Program-made: the position numbers and the translations under genes
Source: Pseudomonas sp. TMP9
GTDB lineage: Bacteria > Pseudomonadota > Gammaproteobacteria > Pseudomonadales > Pseudomonadaceae
DNA: 64,000 bases
Direction of reading: 5' to 3'
NCBI RefSeq assembly: GCF_037943105.1
Contig: NZ_CP149803.1
Coordinates: forward strand, 1,922,001 to 1,986,000
Shown here: positions 20,222 to 30,154 of the stretch, in pieces
Layout of the letters: each line of letters starts with the position of its first letter
Position numbering within the stretch: position 1 is the first letter of the stretch
The notes under the pieces: generated by a model
Databases searched by the model: none
Told to the model about the DNA's origin: nothing
The model's input: the letters and a program-made list of their open reading frames with translations, nothing else

Positions 20222-21403
20222 TTAGGCCACCACTTTTGCTGCTTTAAGCGCGGCAATTTGCTCAACGCTGTAGCCTAATTCGGCCAATACCTCAGCGGTG
20301 TGCGCACCCAGTGCGGCGCCCACATGCCGAGGGGCCGGTAAACCGCCGGAGAATTTTATTGGGCAGGCGATTTGCGCCTGCGGCTGGTTATTCGCACGAG
20401 GCACCTGAGTGATTAAGCCGCGTGCTTTAACCTGCGGATGCTCAACCGCCTCGCTGAGGGTGAGCATCGGTTCTACACACGCGTCCATTTCAGCGAAAAG
20501 CTGATTCCACTCAGCGAAGTCACGCTTTTCAAACTCAATTTCAATTTCGCGTTTCAGAGCTTGCTGGTCTTCGGGTCGTTGAGAAAGGCCACGCGACGCC
20601 AACTCTGGGCGACCAATAGCGGCGCAAAACTGTTGCATAAATTGCGGCTCTAAGCTGCCCACCGAAAACCAGCGCCCGTCGCGGGTGCGGTAGTAATCGT
20701 AAAAGCTGCCGCCATTGAGCGCTTGGTTTTCCATCGCTGGCTCTACCCCGGCCGCCAGATAGCCCGCACCCGCCATGCCATGCAGGCTGAAAGCGCAATC
20801 AGTCATGCTGATATCTACGTGCTGGCCCAACCCCGTGGCCTGACGTTGGATCACCGCGGCCAGCAAGCCAATCACCCCATGCAGCGAGCCGCCCGCGATG
20901 TCCGCCGCTTGGATACCTAACGGCAACGGCCCAGATTCACGGCGCCCGGTGTAACTGGCGATACCGGCCAGCGCGAGATAATTAATATCGTGCCCGGCGC
21001 GGTCTTTATAGGGCCCGGTTTGGCCGTAGCCGGTGATCGATACGTAGATAAGCTTAGGATTGATCTCCTTGAGCGCGGCATAGCCCACCCCGAGTTTGTC
21101 CATCACCCCTGGGCGAAACTGCTCCAGCACGATGTCGTACTCAGCCACCAACTGTTTAACCATTTCCACAGCCTCGGGCTTTTTTAGGTCCAGGGCGATG
21201 CAGCGTTTGTTGCGATTGAGGTAGGCATGGCTGGCAGACACACCGCCGTCATGGGGCGGCAATACGCGCACCAAATCCATGCGCGTCGGCGACTCGACCC
21301 TCAGCACTTCGGCGCCCATATCGGCCAGCATCAACGAGGCAAACGGGCCGGGCAACAAGGTGGAGAAATCCAATACTTTCAAGGTCGACAGCGGGCCTTT
21401 CAT
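20222..21403 (-). CDS. CaiB/BaiF-type (family III) CoA-transferase
   Basis: A 393-residue family III CoA-transferase that would move CoA between acyl groups. The N-terminus (TLKVLDFSTLLPGPFASLML) and 'DMGAEVLRVE' are typical, as is the active-site Asp region IQAADIAGGSLHGV. It has an excellent ribosome-binding site (AGGAGCTGTT). It is the last gene of a minus-strand run with the acyl-CoA ligase and acyl-CoA dehydrogenase, which suggests a short pathway activating and oxidising a carboxylic acid, probably branched such as alpha-methylacyl. The substrate is not identifiable. Confidence 0.9.
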   Translation of the reverse strand: MKGPLSTLKVLDFSTLLPGPFASLMLADMGAEVLRVESPTRMDLVRVLPPHDGGVSASHAYLNRNKRCIALDLKKPEAVEMVKQLVAEYDIVLEQFRPGVMDKLGVGYAALKEINPKLIYVSITGYGQTGPYKDRAGHDINYLALAGIASYTGRRESGPLPLGIQAADIAGGSLHGVIGLLAAVIQRQATGLGQHVDISMTDCAFSLHGMAGAGYLAAGVEPAMENQALNGGSFYDYYRTRDGRWFSVGSLEPQFMQQFCAAIGRPELASRGLSQRPEDQQALKREIEIEFEKRDFAEWNQLFAEMDACVEPMLTLSEAVEHPQVKARGLITQVPRANNQPQAQIACPIKFSGGLPAPRHVGAALGAHTAEVLAELGYSVEQIAALKAAKVVA

Positions 21404-21538
21404 AACAGCTCCTTTGGGAAATCGTTAATGCTGATGGGTATCGCTGCGCTCAACCTGCGCGCCCCGCCCCATGCAGCGGGCCTGAACAAATCAATCTCTG
21501 TAGCCGCCAGCTCGCTGACGCCTAAAAAAGCCAACGCT

Positions 21539-23176
21539 TCACTGCCAATGCAGCGGTTGCTTGGCATCCAGTGCTGCCAGCTGATCGAGAAAAAGCCCTT
21601 CCAACACGTTACGACGGATTTTCATCGTCGGCGTCATGCAACCGTTGTCCACGGTCCACGCCTCACGCACCACAATAAAGTGACTGAGCCGCTCGTGGGC
21701 CTCAAGCCGCGCATTCAGTTGCTGCAAGGTGTGCAACAACTCAGCCGCTACGTGTTCCCGAGCCTGCTGGCGGGCGGCGGGTGATAACTCGATCAGCGCC
21801 AATGGTTGAGCAAGGTTGCTGCCCATCAGGCACACCTGCTCGACCAATAGGTTTTTAGCAATCTCGCCTTCAATCGGCGCCGGTGCAATGTACTTGCCCT
21901 TGCTGGTTTTAAAGATGTCTTTCACCCGACCGGTGATCTTTAAGAAACCCGCTGCATCAACCTCGCCCTTGTCACCGGTGTGCAACCAGCCATCAGTGAT
22001 AGTTTCTGCAGTTTTTTCAGGGTCCAAGTAATAGCCCAACATCAGGCTCGGGCAGTGCAGCAGGATTTCACCACTGTCAGCTATGCGCAGCTCATTGCCC
22101 GGCATGGGCCGCCCCACCGTGCCAAAGCGCACCTGCCCCGGTCGATTAAAACAGCCATAGGCCATGTGCTCGGTCATGCCATAGCCTTCGCAGACTGTCA
22201 TGCCAATCGACTGGTACCACTCCAGCAATGCCGGTGGAATTGCTGCCGCGCCACTGACCAAAATACGCGCGCGGTCCAGCCCCAAGCCTTTACGAATTTT
22301 GCCCGCGACCAAGGAGCCAATCATTGGAATCCTCAGCAACCGCGCCAGCTTGGCTTGCGGCAGTTTCTCCAACACGCCCTGCTGAAAGCGCGTCCACAGC
22401 CGCGGCACGGAAAAGAATACGGTCGGCCGCACATGGCGCAGATCGCTGGCAAAGGTTTCCAGCGACTCGACAAAGGCAATCCGTCCGCCGCTATACAGCG
22501 CGTTCATCTCCACTAAAAACCGTTCAGCGGCATGCGACAGCGGTAAGTAAGAGAAATACTGGTCCTGCTCGGTAATCTGCAATTCCTTTACCGACTGGCT
22601 GCCCGCATAAGCAAAGGCCTTGGCCGAAAGCATCACACCCTTGGGTTGGCCGGTGGTGCCAGAGGTATAGAGAATACTCAGCAGGGCATCGGCAGACTGC
22701 ACATGGGCATCGAGCAGAGGTGCATGCGCGGCCAGCAACGCATGCCAACCATGCTCGGCTTTGATTGTTGGATACGGCATGGCGATGCGTATCAGCTCAG
22801 GCGTAATACCCGGCTCCAACTTGGCAGGCTCATCTAACTTACCCAAGAAGATCACTTTGCACTGCGAATGATGCAGCACGTAGTTAATGCTTTCTGCCGA
22901 CTGCAAGGGGTACAGCGGCACGCTGATCAAACCTGCGAGCATGATCGCCAAGTCGGCAATCACCCACTCCGCGCAGTTCTTTGACAGCAACGCAACGCGA
23001 TCACCGGGCGAGCAACCCAGCGCATGCAGCGCTGCAGCCATGCGCCGCGCCTGATCATCCACTTGCGCCCACGTAACATCGTGCCATTGACCATTCACCG
23101 GCTGGCTGAGCCACACCGCATTCGGGCGTTTCTCAACCCAGAGCGCCAGGCGCTCCAGAGGCAGTTGTTCGATCAT
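21539..23176 (-). CDS. AMP-forming acyl-CoA synthetase
   Basis: A 545-residue ANL-superfamily ligase that activates a fatty or related acid with ATP and CoA. The ATP/AMP motif is LYTSGTTGQPKGVML, the second motif GYGMTEHMAYG, and the hinge/AMP motif WLHTGDKGEVDAAGFLKITG then RVKDIFKTSKGKYI. It resembles long-chain acyl-CoA synthetases of the Acsl/FadD15 type. The 217-base gap to the upstream acyl-CoA dehydrogenase is AT-rich near 23270-23300 and may hold a promoter. Confidence 0.92.
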   Translation of the reverse strand: MIEQLPLERLALWVEKRPNAVWLSQPVNGQWHDVTWAQVDDQARRMAAALHALGCSPGDRVALLSKNCAEWVIADLAIMLAGLISVPLYPLQSAESINYVLHHSQCKVIFLGKLDEPAKLEPGITPELIRIAMPYPTIKAEHGWHALLAAHAPLLDAHVQSADALLSILYTSGTTGQPKGVMLSAKAFAYAGSQSVKELQITEQDQYFSYLPLSHAAERFLVEMNALYSGGRIAFVESLETFASDLRHVRPTVFFSVPRLWTRFQQGVLEKLPQAKLARLLRIPMIGSLVAGKIRKGLGLDRARILVSGAAAIPPALLEWYQSIGMTVCEGYGMTEHMAYGCFNRPGQVRFGTVGRPMPGNELRIADSGEILLHCPSLMLGYYLDPEKTAETITDGWLHTGDKGEVDAAGFLKITGRVKDIFKTSKGKYIAPAPIEGEIAKNLLVEQVCLMGSNLAQPLALIELSPAARQQAREHVAAELLHTLQQLNARLEAHERLSHFIVVREAWTVDNGCMTPTMKIRRNVLEGLFLDQLAALDAKQPLHWQ

Positions 23177-23393
23177 TTTTTACCTCATTATTATTATTTT
23201 CCAGACCTGAACAGTAGCGCTAAACCAGCCGCTGTGTACTCGCACGCACCGACCTCTGGTCATCCATATTGTTCTGGTTTTGCGATTAATTAATTGTCTA
23301 CATAGCGCTAATTAGCCAATGCGCTGGCTGCAATGAGTACAGCCAGGCGATCCAGATTAACCGCGCGAATCGACTGGCTGACGGCTCCTGCTC

Positions 23394-24533
23394 CTAGAGC
23401 TTCATACCGCGGCTGATGATCTCTTTCATGATTTCCGAGGTGCCGGCAAAAATGCGCTGAATACGCGCGTTTGCGTACATCTTGCAGATTGGGTATTCCC
23501 ACATATAGCCCCAGCCGCCATGCAGCTGAACACCTTCATCGACCACCTTGCACAGCAACTCGGTGGTGAACAGTTTGGCTTCGGCGGCCACCTCTGGGGT
23601 GAGTTTTTTCTCGTTATGGTCCATCACGCAGCGGTCGACAAACACCTGAGCCACGTCGATTTGCGTGCGCATTTCGGCCAGCTTGAAACGGGTGTTCTGG
23701 AAGTGCGATATCGGCCGATCAAAGGCCTTGCGCTCCTTCACGTAATCGATGGTGGTTTGCAGCGCGGCTTCGGCCGCCGCCACTGCACCGCAGGCATTGG
23801 TCAGCCGCTCCTGAGCCAGCATGTTCATTAAGTAGAAGAATCCGCCTTTGGCATCGCCGAGCAGGTTGGCTTTGGGCACCTTGACGTTATTGAAGAACAG
23901 CTCAGCGGTGTCTTGGCTCTTCATGCCGAGTTTTTCCAGCTTCTTGCCGCGCTCGAAGCCTTCCATACCGCGCTCAACCAAAAATAAGCCCATGGCGTGT
24001 TTGTTGTTTGGGTCAGTCTTGGCAGCAACAATCACTACATCGGAGAGAATGCCGTTGGAGATAAATACCTTAGAGCCGTTGAGTACGTAGTGATCACCCT
24101 GCTCCACCGCAGTGGTGCGCATGCCCGCCAAATCGGAGCCGGCACTCGGTTCGGTCATGGCCACGGCAAGAATCAATTCACCGCTGATGATGCCCGGCAT
24201 AAAACGCGCTTTTTGTTCCGCGCTGCCGTATTCGGCGATATACGGGCCGCAAAGCGCCGAGTGCAACGGCAACCAAAAGCCCGCCTCGTTTACCCTGGCT
24301 AACTCTTCACACATGATCTGCTCATAGCGAAAATCCTTAAGCCCAGCACCGCCGTATTCTTCATCTGCCCAGGGCAGCAGAAAACCCATGTCGCCCGCTT
24401 TCTTCCACACTTCACGGCTGACCATGCCGGCGGCTTCCCACTCATCCTGATGCGGCACTACTTCCTTTTTAAGGAAGGCGGCGAAGGAATCGCGGAACAT
24501 GTTGTGTTCAGTGTCAAAAATAGTGCGATGCAT
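23394..24533 (-). CDS. Acyl-CoA dehydrogenase
   Basis: A 379-residue FAD-dependent acyl-CoA dehydrogenase, with the flavin-site motifs AMTEPSAGSDLAGM and the C-terminal QLHGGWGYMWEYPICKMY and RIFAGTSEIMKEII. It introduces the alpha-beta double bond of an acyl-CoA thioester. It is the first gene of the minus-strand set and is divergent from an AraC-type regulator at 24694, the usual arrangement for a regulator and its target operon. Confidence 0.93.
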   Translation of the reverse strand: MHRTIFDTEHNMFRDSFAAFLKKEVVPHQDEWEAAGMVSREVWKKAGDMGFLLPWADEEYGGAGLKDFRYEQIMCEELARVNEAGFWLPLHSALCGPYIAEYGSAEQKARFMPGIISGELILAVAMTEPSAGSDLAGMRTTAVEQGDHYVLNGSKVFISNGILSDVVIVAAKTDPNNKHAMGLFLVERGMEGFERGKKLEKLGMKSQDTAELFFNNVKVPKANLLGDAKGGFFYLMNMLAQERLTNACGAVAAAEAALQTTIDYVKERKAFDRPISHFQNTRFKLAEMRTQIDVAQVFVDRCVMDHNEKKLTPEVAAEAKLFTTELLCKVVDEGVQLHGGWGYMWEYPICKMYANARIQRIFAGTSEIMKEIISRGMKL

Positions 24534-24693
24534 GCGGGGCTGCTCCCAGAGCTGAAGTCGTGTTGCAGGTTAGGCTGCGCGCTAGCAAGGCCTCAATGAC
24601 CCATGCGCTCAGCCTGGATTGACCCAATCGCTCGACTGACTTGTCCTATGAGCAATGCGCCGCCTACCATCGGCGTACTTTCAAGGAGCCGTC

Positions 24694-25692
24694 ATGCGCG
24701 AACGCACTATCGCCAGCCACTTTGTCCGTGCAGCCCTGCGCGGCGCCGAGCGTCAAGGCCACGATTGCAGCTCACTGTTGCGCCAACTGGGCATCCAACC
24801 GGCGCTGCTCGACGAGCCAAGGGCACGCGTTGCACCTGAGCAATTCGCCCGGTTGGTGCAGTTGCTTTGGGAGAGCCTTGACGACGAATACTTAGGCTTT
24901 GGCCGCCAGCCCAGCAAGCGCGGCACCTTCGCCATGATGTGTTACGCCATCATCCACTGTCATTCGCTGGAAAAAGCCCTGGGCCGAGGTGCGTTGTTTT
25001 ACGGCCTATTTGCCCAAGCGCCGACCATCAGTATCCAGCGTGAAGGCGACTGGGCGCGGCTCAGCGTGGATGACTCGCCCCTAATCGACCCCGATCACTT
25101 CTTAGTGGAAAGCCTGCTGGTGATCTGGCACCGCCTTGGCAGTTGGCTGATCGGTCAGCGCATCCGCCTGGAAGAAGCCACGTTTACTTACACCCAACCC
25201 GCCCATGCTGGCGAGTACGAACTGCTGTTCCCCTGCACGAGACGCTTCGCGGCGGGCCGCACCAGCCTGCTGTTCAATGCTCGTTACTTAGCCATGCCGC
25301 TGCTACAAGACGAGCGGACCCTCAAACAATTCCTCCAGCACTCACCCGCCGACCTGCTCGCTCGCCCGGATGGCGGCGACAGCTTGATCAGCCAAATTCG
25401 CCGCCAGCTCGGCCGTGACTGCAGCAACTGGCCGGACCTCGACACAGTGGCCAAACACCTGCACATGAGCCCGCAAACATTGCGCAGGCATTTGCGTGAA
25501 GAAGGCTCAAGCTTTCAAGAACTCAAGGATCATCTGCGCCGTGATTTGGCTATTTACCATCTGGGTCGCGATGACTTAGCCATTCAGGACATAGCCGAAC
25601 AGCTGGGGTTTTCCGAGCCGTCGGCGTTTCACCGGGCGTTTAAAAAATGGACAGGGCTGACGCCAGGGGCGTATCGAGCGCAGGAGGGATGA
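24694..25692 (+). CDS. AraC-family regulator with Arabinose_bd-type sensor domain
   Basis: A 332-residue regulator. The N-terminal domain (residues about 15-200) is the PF12625-like sensor found in OruR/ArgR-type AraC proteins; the C-terminal 100 residues carry two helix-turn-helices (TVAKHLHMSPQTLRRHLREE and IQDIAEQLGFSEPSAFHRAF). The ATG at 24694 is supported by AAGGAG 6 bases upstream; the frame extends upstream to 24655. It is divergent from the acyl-CoA dehydrogenase gene and probably controls that cluster in response to an acid or acyl-CoA. Confidence 0.9.
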   Translation: MRERTIASHFVRAALRGAERQGHDCSSLLRQLGIQPALLDEPRARVAPEQFARLVQLLWESLDDEYLGFGRQPSKRGTFAMMCYAIIHCHSLEKALGRGALFYGLFAQAPTISIQREGDWARLSVDDSPLIDPDHFLVESLLVIWHRLGSWLIGQRIRLEEATFTYTQPAHAGEYELLFPCTRRFAAGRTSLLFNARYLAMPLLQDERTLKQFLQHSPADLLARPDGGDSLISQIRRQLGRDCSNWPDLDTVAKHLHMSPQTLRRHLREEGSSFQELKDHLRRDLAIYHLGRDDLAIQDIAEQLGFSEPSAFHRAFKKWTGLTPGAYRAQEG

Positions 25693-25764
25693 AGCGTCGC
25701 GCAGTCGTTGCGGCATCAATGTTGGAGCCGGTTGTTTCGCATCATTTATTCCAGAATAGAAGCC

Positions 25765-27012
25765 ATGTACGCCATGTTTAAAATGTATACGCAATCGTCA
25801 CTAATACTCCGCATCACCATCGCCTTGATCTTGGGTATCGGTGTAGGGCTGCTTGCAGATCAGCAGGTCGTTGACTGGTTTGCGCCCTTTGGAGAACTGC
25901 TACTGAGGCTGCTGAAGTTCCTGATTGTGCCTATCGTGCTCTTTACCTTGATTGTGGGGGTAAACCAAGGAAGTACGGGGGGGGTTGGGCGCCTTGGTGG
26001 GAAAACCATCGCCTGGTACCTGCTGACAACAGCCATTGCCATGATTGTGGGCATGGCCGTGGCGTCAGTGCTGTCACCGGGCGCCGGTATGCAGCTTGCG
26101 AGCGATGCTGTGGTCGAGGTGAAGAGTCAGGCAAGTATTGTTAACGTCGTTCTAAGTATCGTTCCGGATAATCTGTTTACCGCCTTTGCTCAGATGAACA
26201 TGCTTGGCATCATATTTACCGCCGTAACCTTTGGCCTAGCGTTGCTGAAGCTGCGCGAATCCCCGGTCCATGGAAATGCGGCCAAGCAGGTGCTCACGGT
26301 TGTCGAGGGTCTTAACCAAGCGACCATGATGATCATGCGCGGTGTGCTGCATTACTTACCCATCGGCATATTCGCTATCGTGGCCGGCACTGTAGCAAAG
26401 CAAGGAGCCGCAACGATTACATCCTTGGCAGGCATGGTGGTGGTGTTTTATGTCGCGTTGTTTGTGCACGCGGGTCTTTACTGTCTAGCCATGCTGGTAT
26501 CGGGCGTCAAAGTAGGGAATTTTATTCGCTACGCCAGAACCCCCATCGTTACAGCCTTCGCCACACAAAGCAGCTCTGGCACATTGCCGATTACTATGGA
26601 TGCCGCCAGCAGGATGGGGCTCTCCCACCGGGCGTATAGCTTCATTCTGCCTCTGGGGGCTACGATCAACATGGATGGAGCGGCAATCAGAATCGCGATA
26701 TCGGCAGTCTTTGCCGCGAACGTAATCGGTGTACCGCTGGACCTGATGCAGATGGCACAAATCGTAATCGTTGGGACGCTGGCAACCATAGGCACGGCCG
26801 GCGTGCCAGGGGCCGGGATCATCATGATCGCCACCGTATTTGCGCAAGTGGGCTTACCGATCGAGACGGTTGCCCTGCTCGTAGCGATTGACTCACTGGT
26901 TGGCATGGGGGCTACCGCCCTGAATGTAACTGGCGACTTAGTGGGAGCGGCGATTATCGGTGGCAGTGAAAAAGACGACGCCATTGAGTATGAATCGCCT
27001 CCGACTGTTTAG
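25765..27012 (+). CDS. Dicarboxylate/amino acid:cation symporter (DAACS family)
   Basis: A 415-residue SDF-type secondary transporter that takes up glutamate, aspartate or C4-dicarboxylates with protons or sodium. Family signatures are present: TQSSSGTLPITMDAA (re-entrant hairpin 1), GATINMDGAAI (TM7 region) and 'VPGAGIIM' (hairpin 2). I take the ATG at 25765; the frame extends to a TTG at 25708. It starts 72 bases after the AraC gene on the same strand, so the AraC transcript may read into it. Its codon choice looks a little less biased than its neighbours to my eye, a weak hint of separate ancestry. Confidence 0.9.
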   Translation: MYAMFKMYTQSSLILRITIALILGIGVGLLADQQVVDWFAPFGELLLRLLKFLIVPIVLFTLIVGVNQGSTGGVGRLGGKTIAWYLLTTAIAMIVGMAVASVLSPGAGMQLASDAVVEVKSQASIVNVVLSIVPDNLFTAFAQMNMLGIIFTAVTFGLALLKLRESPVHGNAAKQVLTVVEGLNQATMMIMRGVLHYLPIGIFAIVAGTVAKQGAATITSLAGMVVVFYVALFVHAGLYCLAMLVSGVKVGNFIRYARTPIVTAFATQSSSGTLPITMDAASRMGLSHRAYSFILPLGATINMDGAAIRIAISAVFAANVIGVPLDLMQMAQIVIVGTLATIGTAGVPGAGIIMIATVFAQVGLPIETVALLVAIDSLVGMGATALNVTGDLVGAAIIGGSEKDDAIEYESPPTV

Positions 27013-27304
27013 AACGTTAATAACCGGCCAAGTCTGTGAAAAAACGCAGGCGCCAAACATGAGATGCCGCCAGAAAGCTCCCGAATCGTAACGCTCGACT
27101 TAGATGCACGCTGACTAGTTTCTTTTGCACCTAGGGCTTGCCTTTACGGTCAATCAACGGTGACTGCTTGTTTACACGGCCTGGGCCGATTGCAGGCTGA
27201 CGTAAAGAATTGCAATCGGCCACTTACCGCTCATTGAGCGGCCTGATCATCCCCTCGTGCACCTCGCCAGTGATTTTGCTACTCGGTACAGAGGGTGAAT
27301 GTTT
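27013..27304. repeat. Intergenic region with two inverted repeats
   Basis: A 292-base gap between the symporter and proQ. It holds an 11-base inverted repeat GGCCGATTGCA (27184-27194) and TGCAATCGGCC (27211-27221) with a 16-base loop, then CCGCTCA-T-TGAGCGG (27227-27241). No ORF is supported. The region could be a convergent terminator pair, or the scar of a miniature mobile element. Confidence 0.5.
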
Positions 27305-27814
27305 TTAATCCATGGCCTGTTCCAAGGCGCTATCGACGGCCTTATCCTGAATACGCTCTTTCGGCGTTGCCTGATTACGGCGTGCTTGTCCGCGCTGGCG
27401 CTTCGCCTGCTGTTTGGCATGCAGCGCCTGAGGCGCCGTAACTATGCCAACGGCTTGGCCGCTTAAGTCTAAGCGCGGCGCATTTTCCGTCATGCTTGCC
27501 CAATATCGATTTCCTCGGCACCAGATGGCGATGCCCTGCTTGAGCTGCTCGCTGGATACACCCAGTAGCTCTAGGTGCTGCTCGGCATCCTTTAAAATGC
27601 CTTCCTTAAGCGGAACCTTGGAAGCCGGATTGACCGGGAAGGCCAATGGAAAGTGCTTCTGCAATCGCCAGATCGCTTCCACCGCAGGATCTTGCTCGCG
27701 AGGCTTGGCCTGCACAGAAGGATTGCGTGTAGGCGGCTTCGCGCTCTCAGTCTTTACTGGCGCTTTTTCGGCCCGTAGGAGGTCGCGTAGCTCAGCTAGT
27801 TGTTCAAAACCCAT
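27305..27814 (-). CDS. ProQ/FinO-family RNA chaperone
   Basis: A 169-residue RNA-binding protein. A ProQ/FinO domain covers about residues 45-130 (AIWRLQKHFPLAFPV, PLKEGILKDAEQHL, IAIWCRGNRYWASM). It is preceded by a Lys/Pro-rich N-terminal linker and followed by a basic Arg/Gln-rich tail (KQQAKRQRGQARRNQ). The family binds structured small RNAs and mRNA 3' ends. It is divergent from dusA, and both lie among core genes. Confidence 0.88.
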   Translation of the reverse strand: MGFEQLAELRDLLRAEKAPVKTESAKPPTRNPSVQAKPREQDPAVEAIWRLQKHFPLAFPVNPASKVPLKEGILKDAEQHLELLGVSSEQLKQGIAIWCRGNRYWASMTENAPRLDLSGQAVGIVTAPQALHAKQQAKRQRGQARRNQATPKERIQDKAVDSALEQAMD

Positions 27815-28133
27815 CGTTTAATCCACAGTCTTATGATTGATTCAAGGTGCAAGGTTATCCCATGCAGTCTTTTGAAACAGCCCCTGCTCGGCCGCTATCT
27901 TGCGGACGAAGATCTGGCTCCGCGTGTAAACTCGAAGCCCATCTTTTTCTTCGAATCTGAACGGTGTGACCGATCGTGCCGTCAGCCTTCTTACGCGGCC
28001 TGTCGTTGCCATGCGGTTACACCCGCTGGCCGTTAGTCCGGGCGAGCATTTGAGTGGTGCAGCGCATCACCCAATTTTAAAATAAGCCACAAGCCCCAGT
28101 AACTCATCAGCGCCGCGTACGCCGGAGACGTCC
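27815..28133. other. Divergent intergenic region proQ / dusA
   Basis: A 319-base gap expected to carry both promoters. GGAGACGTCC just before 28134 is the dusA ribosome-binding site. I see no convincing hairpin, small gene or operator. Confidence 0.35.
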
Positions 28134-29138
28134 ATGCCACAAGGCTACAACCCAACAACCACGCCAGCTACAGTGTCCCGCCGCTTCTCGGTTGCGCCCA
28201 TGATGGATTGGACAGATCGCCATTGCCGCGTCTTTTTACGTCAGCTGTCCCATCACGCCCTGCTATATACCGAAATGGTCACCACCGGGGCTATTTTGTA
28301 CGGTGATACGGCGCGTTTTCTGCGTCACAGCGCAGCGGAATACCCGCTAGCCCTGCAGTTGGGCGGCAGTGTGCCGGCGGATCTGGCGGCTTGCGCCAAA
28401 CTCGCGCAGGAAGCTGGCTATAACGAGGTCAATCTAAACGTCGGCTGCCCCAGTGACCGGGTGCAGAACAATATGATTGGCGCGTGCCTGATGGCGCATC
28501 CGCAGTTGGTCGCCGACTGCGTGAAGGCGATGCACGATGCAGTGGCCATACCCGTTACGGTTAAGCATCGCATCGGTATCAATGGCCGCGACAGTTATGC
28601 TCAGTTGTGTGACTTCGTGGGTACGGTCCGTGATGCCGGCTGCACAAGCTTTACCGTGCATGCGCGCATCGCCATTCTGGAAGGGCTGTCGCCTAAGGAA
28701 AACCGCGAAGTACCGCCCCTGCGCTATGACGTTGTGGCTCAGCTCAAACAAGACTTCCCCGAGCTTGAAATCATTCTTAATGGCGGCATCAAAACGCTGG
28801 AAGATTGCCAGCAGCATTTGCACACCTTTGATGGTGTGATGCTCGGCCGCGAGTCTTATCACAATCCCTATCTGCTGGCCCAAGTGGATCAACAGCTGTT
28901 CGGCTCAACTCGCGCGGTGATGAGCCGCTTTGAGGCCATGCTGAGCATGCGTAATTACATTGCCTCACACCTCGCCGAAGGGGGCAGCATGCACCACATT
29001 ACCCGGCATATGCTCGGTCTGGCTCAGGGCTTTAATGGGGCGCGGCGCTTTCGTCAGCTGCTCTCGGTGGACATTCACAAGACCGATGAGCCGTTGGCGC
29101 TGTTCGATCAAGCGGCGCAATTGCTGCAAGGCCACTGA
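28134..29138 (+). CDS. dusA: tRNA-dihydrouridine(20/20a) synthase DusA
   Basis: A 334-residue flavoenzyme that reduces U20/U20a in tRNA D-loops. It has the N-terminal FMN-barrel motif [14 protein letters not shown] and the catalytic Cys105 in [10 protein letters not shown], followed by VKHRIG and [17 protein letters not shown], all typical of DusA. GGAGACGTCC precedes the start. It lies just upstream of tal, 41 bases away, on the same strand. Confidence 0.95.
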   Translation: MPQGYNPTTTPATVSRRFSVAPMMDWTDRHCRVFLRQLSHHALLYTEMVTTGAILYGDTARFLRHSAAEYPLALQLGGSVPADLAACAKLAQEAGYNEVNLNVGCPSDRVQNNMIGACLMAHPQLVADCVKAMHDAVAIPVTVKHRIGINGRDSYAQLCDFVGTVRDAGCTSFTVHARIAILEGLSPKENREVPPLRYDVVAQLKQDFPELEIILNGGIKTLEDCQQHLHTFDGVMLGRESYHNPYLLAQVDQQLFGSTRAVMSRFEAMLSMRNYIASHLAEGGSMHHITRHMLGLAQGFNGARRFRQLLSVDIHKTDEPLALFDQAAQLLQGH

Positions 29139-29179
29139 CTCGGGTAAGGTCGCTGCATCTGTCACCACAAGGCTGTGTC

Positions 29180-30106
29180 ATGACCTCCAAGCTGGATCAA
29201 CTCAAGCAATTCACCACGGTGGTCGCCGATACTGGCGACCTCGACGCTATCACCCGCCTAAAGCCGGTTGATGCCACCACCAACCCTTCCCTGCTGCTTA
29301 AAGCGGCGGCCATGCCGCGCTACAGCGACCTGCTGCAATGCGCAATCAAGGCTTGCGAAGACGATCTAGGTTTGGCTTGCGACCATTTTGGCGTCGCGGT
29401 CGGTGGTGAAATCCTCAAGATCATTCCCGGACGTATTTCCACCGAAGTGGACGCGCGCCTGTCTTTCGACACTCAAGCCACCTTGCGTCGCGCCGAACGC
29501 CTGATCAGCCTGTATGAAGAGGCCGGTATCGGTCGCGAACGCGTGCTAATCAAGATTGCCTCAACCTGGGAAGGCATTCGCGCCGCTGAGCAACTTGAGA
29601 AAGCGGGCATCCAATGTAACCTGACCCTGCTGTTCAGCTTTGCTCAAGCCCAGGCGTGCGCGGATGCGGGTGCGTTTCTGATTTCGCCCTTCGTGGGGCG
29701 TATCTATGACTGGCACAAAAAAACAGAAGGCCGCGATTATGTGGGCGCCGAAGACCCTGGCGTGCAATCGGTAACGCGCATCTACAACTACTACAAGGCC
29801 AACGACTATAAGACCGTGGTGATGGGCGCGAGTTTTCGCAATCTTGGTCAAATCGAACAACTGGCCGGTTGTGACCGGCTGACTATCAGCCCAGAGCTGT
29901 TGCAGCAATTGGCTGACGATCAGCGGCCACTGGCGCGCCTGCTCAGCCCCGGCAAGGCCGCAGAAGCTAAACAACCCTTAAATGAAAGCCAATTCCGCTG
30001 GGCCATGAATGAAGATGCCATGGGCACCGAGAAGCTGGCTGAGGGCATTCGCCTGTTCGCCCGCGATCAAGAAAAGCTGGAGAAATTACTGACTGCTCAG
30101 GCTTAA
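29180..30106 (+). CDS. tal: Transaldolase
   Basis: A 308-residue class I transaldolase of the pentose phosphate pathway that transfers dihydroxyacetone units from sedoheptulose-7-phosphate. The Schiff-base lysine is Lys125 in [11 protein letters not shown]; further signatures are [11 protein letters not shown] and [11 protein letters not shown]. It is in the same position relative to rssC, rssB and mlaA as in P. aeruginosa (recalled synteny). A strong bidirectional terminator follows. Confidence 0.96.
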   Translation: MTSKLDQLKQFTTVVADTGDLDAITRLKPVDATTNPSLLLKAAAMPRYSDLLQCAIKACEDDLGLACDHFGVAVGGEILKIIPGRISTEVDARLSFDTQATLRRAERLISLYEEAGIGRERVLIKIASTWEGIRAAEQLEKAGIQCNLTLLFSFAQAQACADAGAFLISPFVGRIYDWHKKTEGRDYVGAEDPGVQSVTRIYNYYKANDYKTVVMGASFRNLGQIEQLAGCDRLTISPELLQQLADDQRPLARLLSPGKAAEAKQPLNESQFRWAMNEDAMGTEKLAEGIRLFARDQEKLEKLLTAQA

Positions 30107-30108
30107 AT

Positions 30109-30143
30109 ACAAACGGGGCGCTTGTAAGCGCCCCGTTTGTTTG
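30109..30143 (+). terminator. Bidirectional terminator between tal and rssC
   Basis: Near-perfect 15-base stem ACAAACGGGGCGCTT/AAGCGCCCCGTTTGT (30109-30123 and 30126-30140). It lies between two convergent genes, with A/T tracts on both sides. Confidence 0.9.
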
Positions 30144-30154
30144 CCGTGCCGGTG

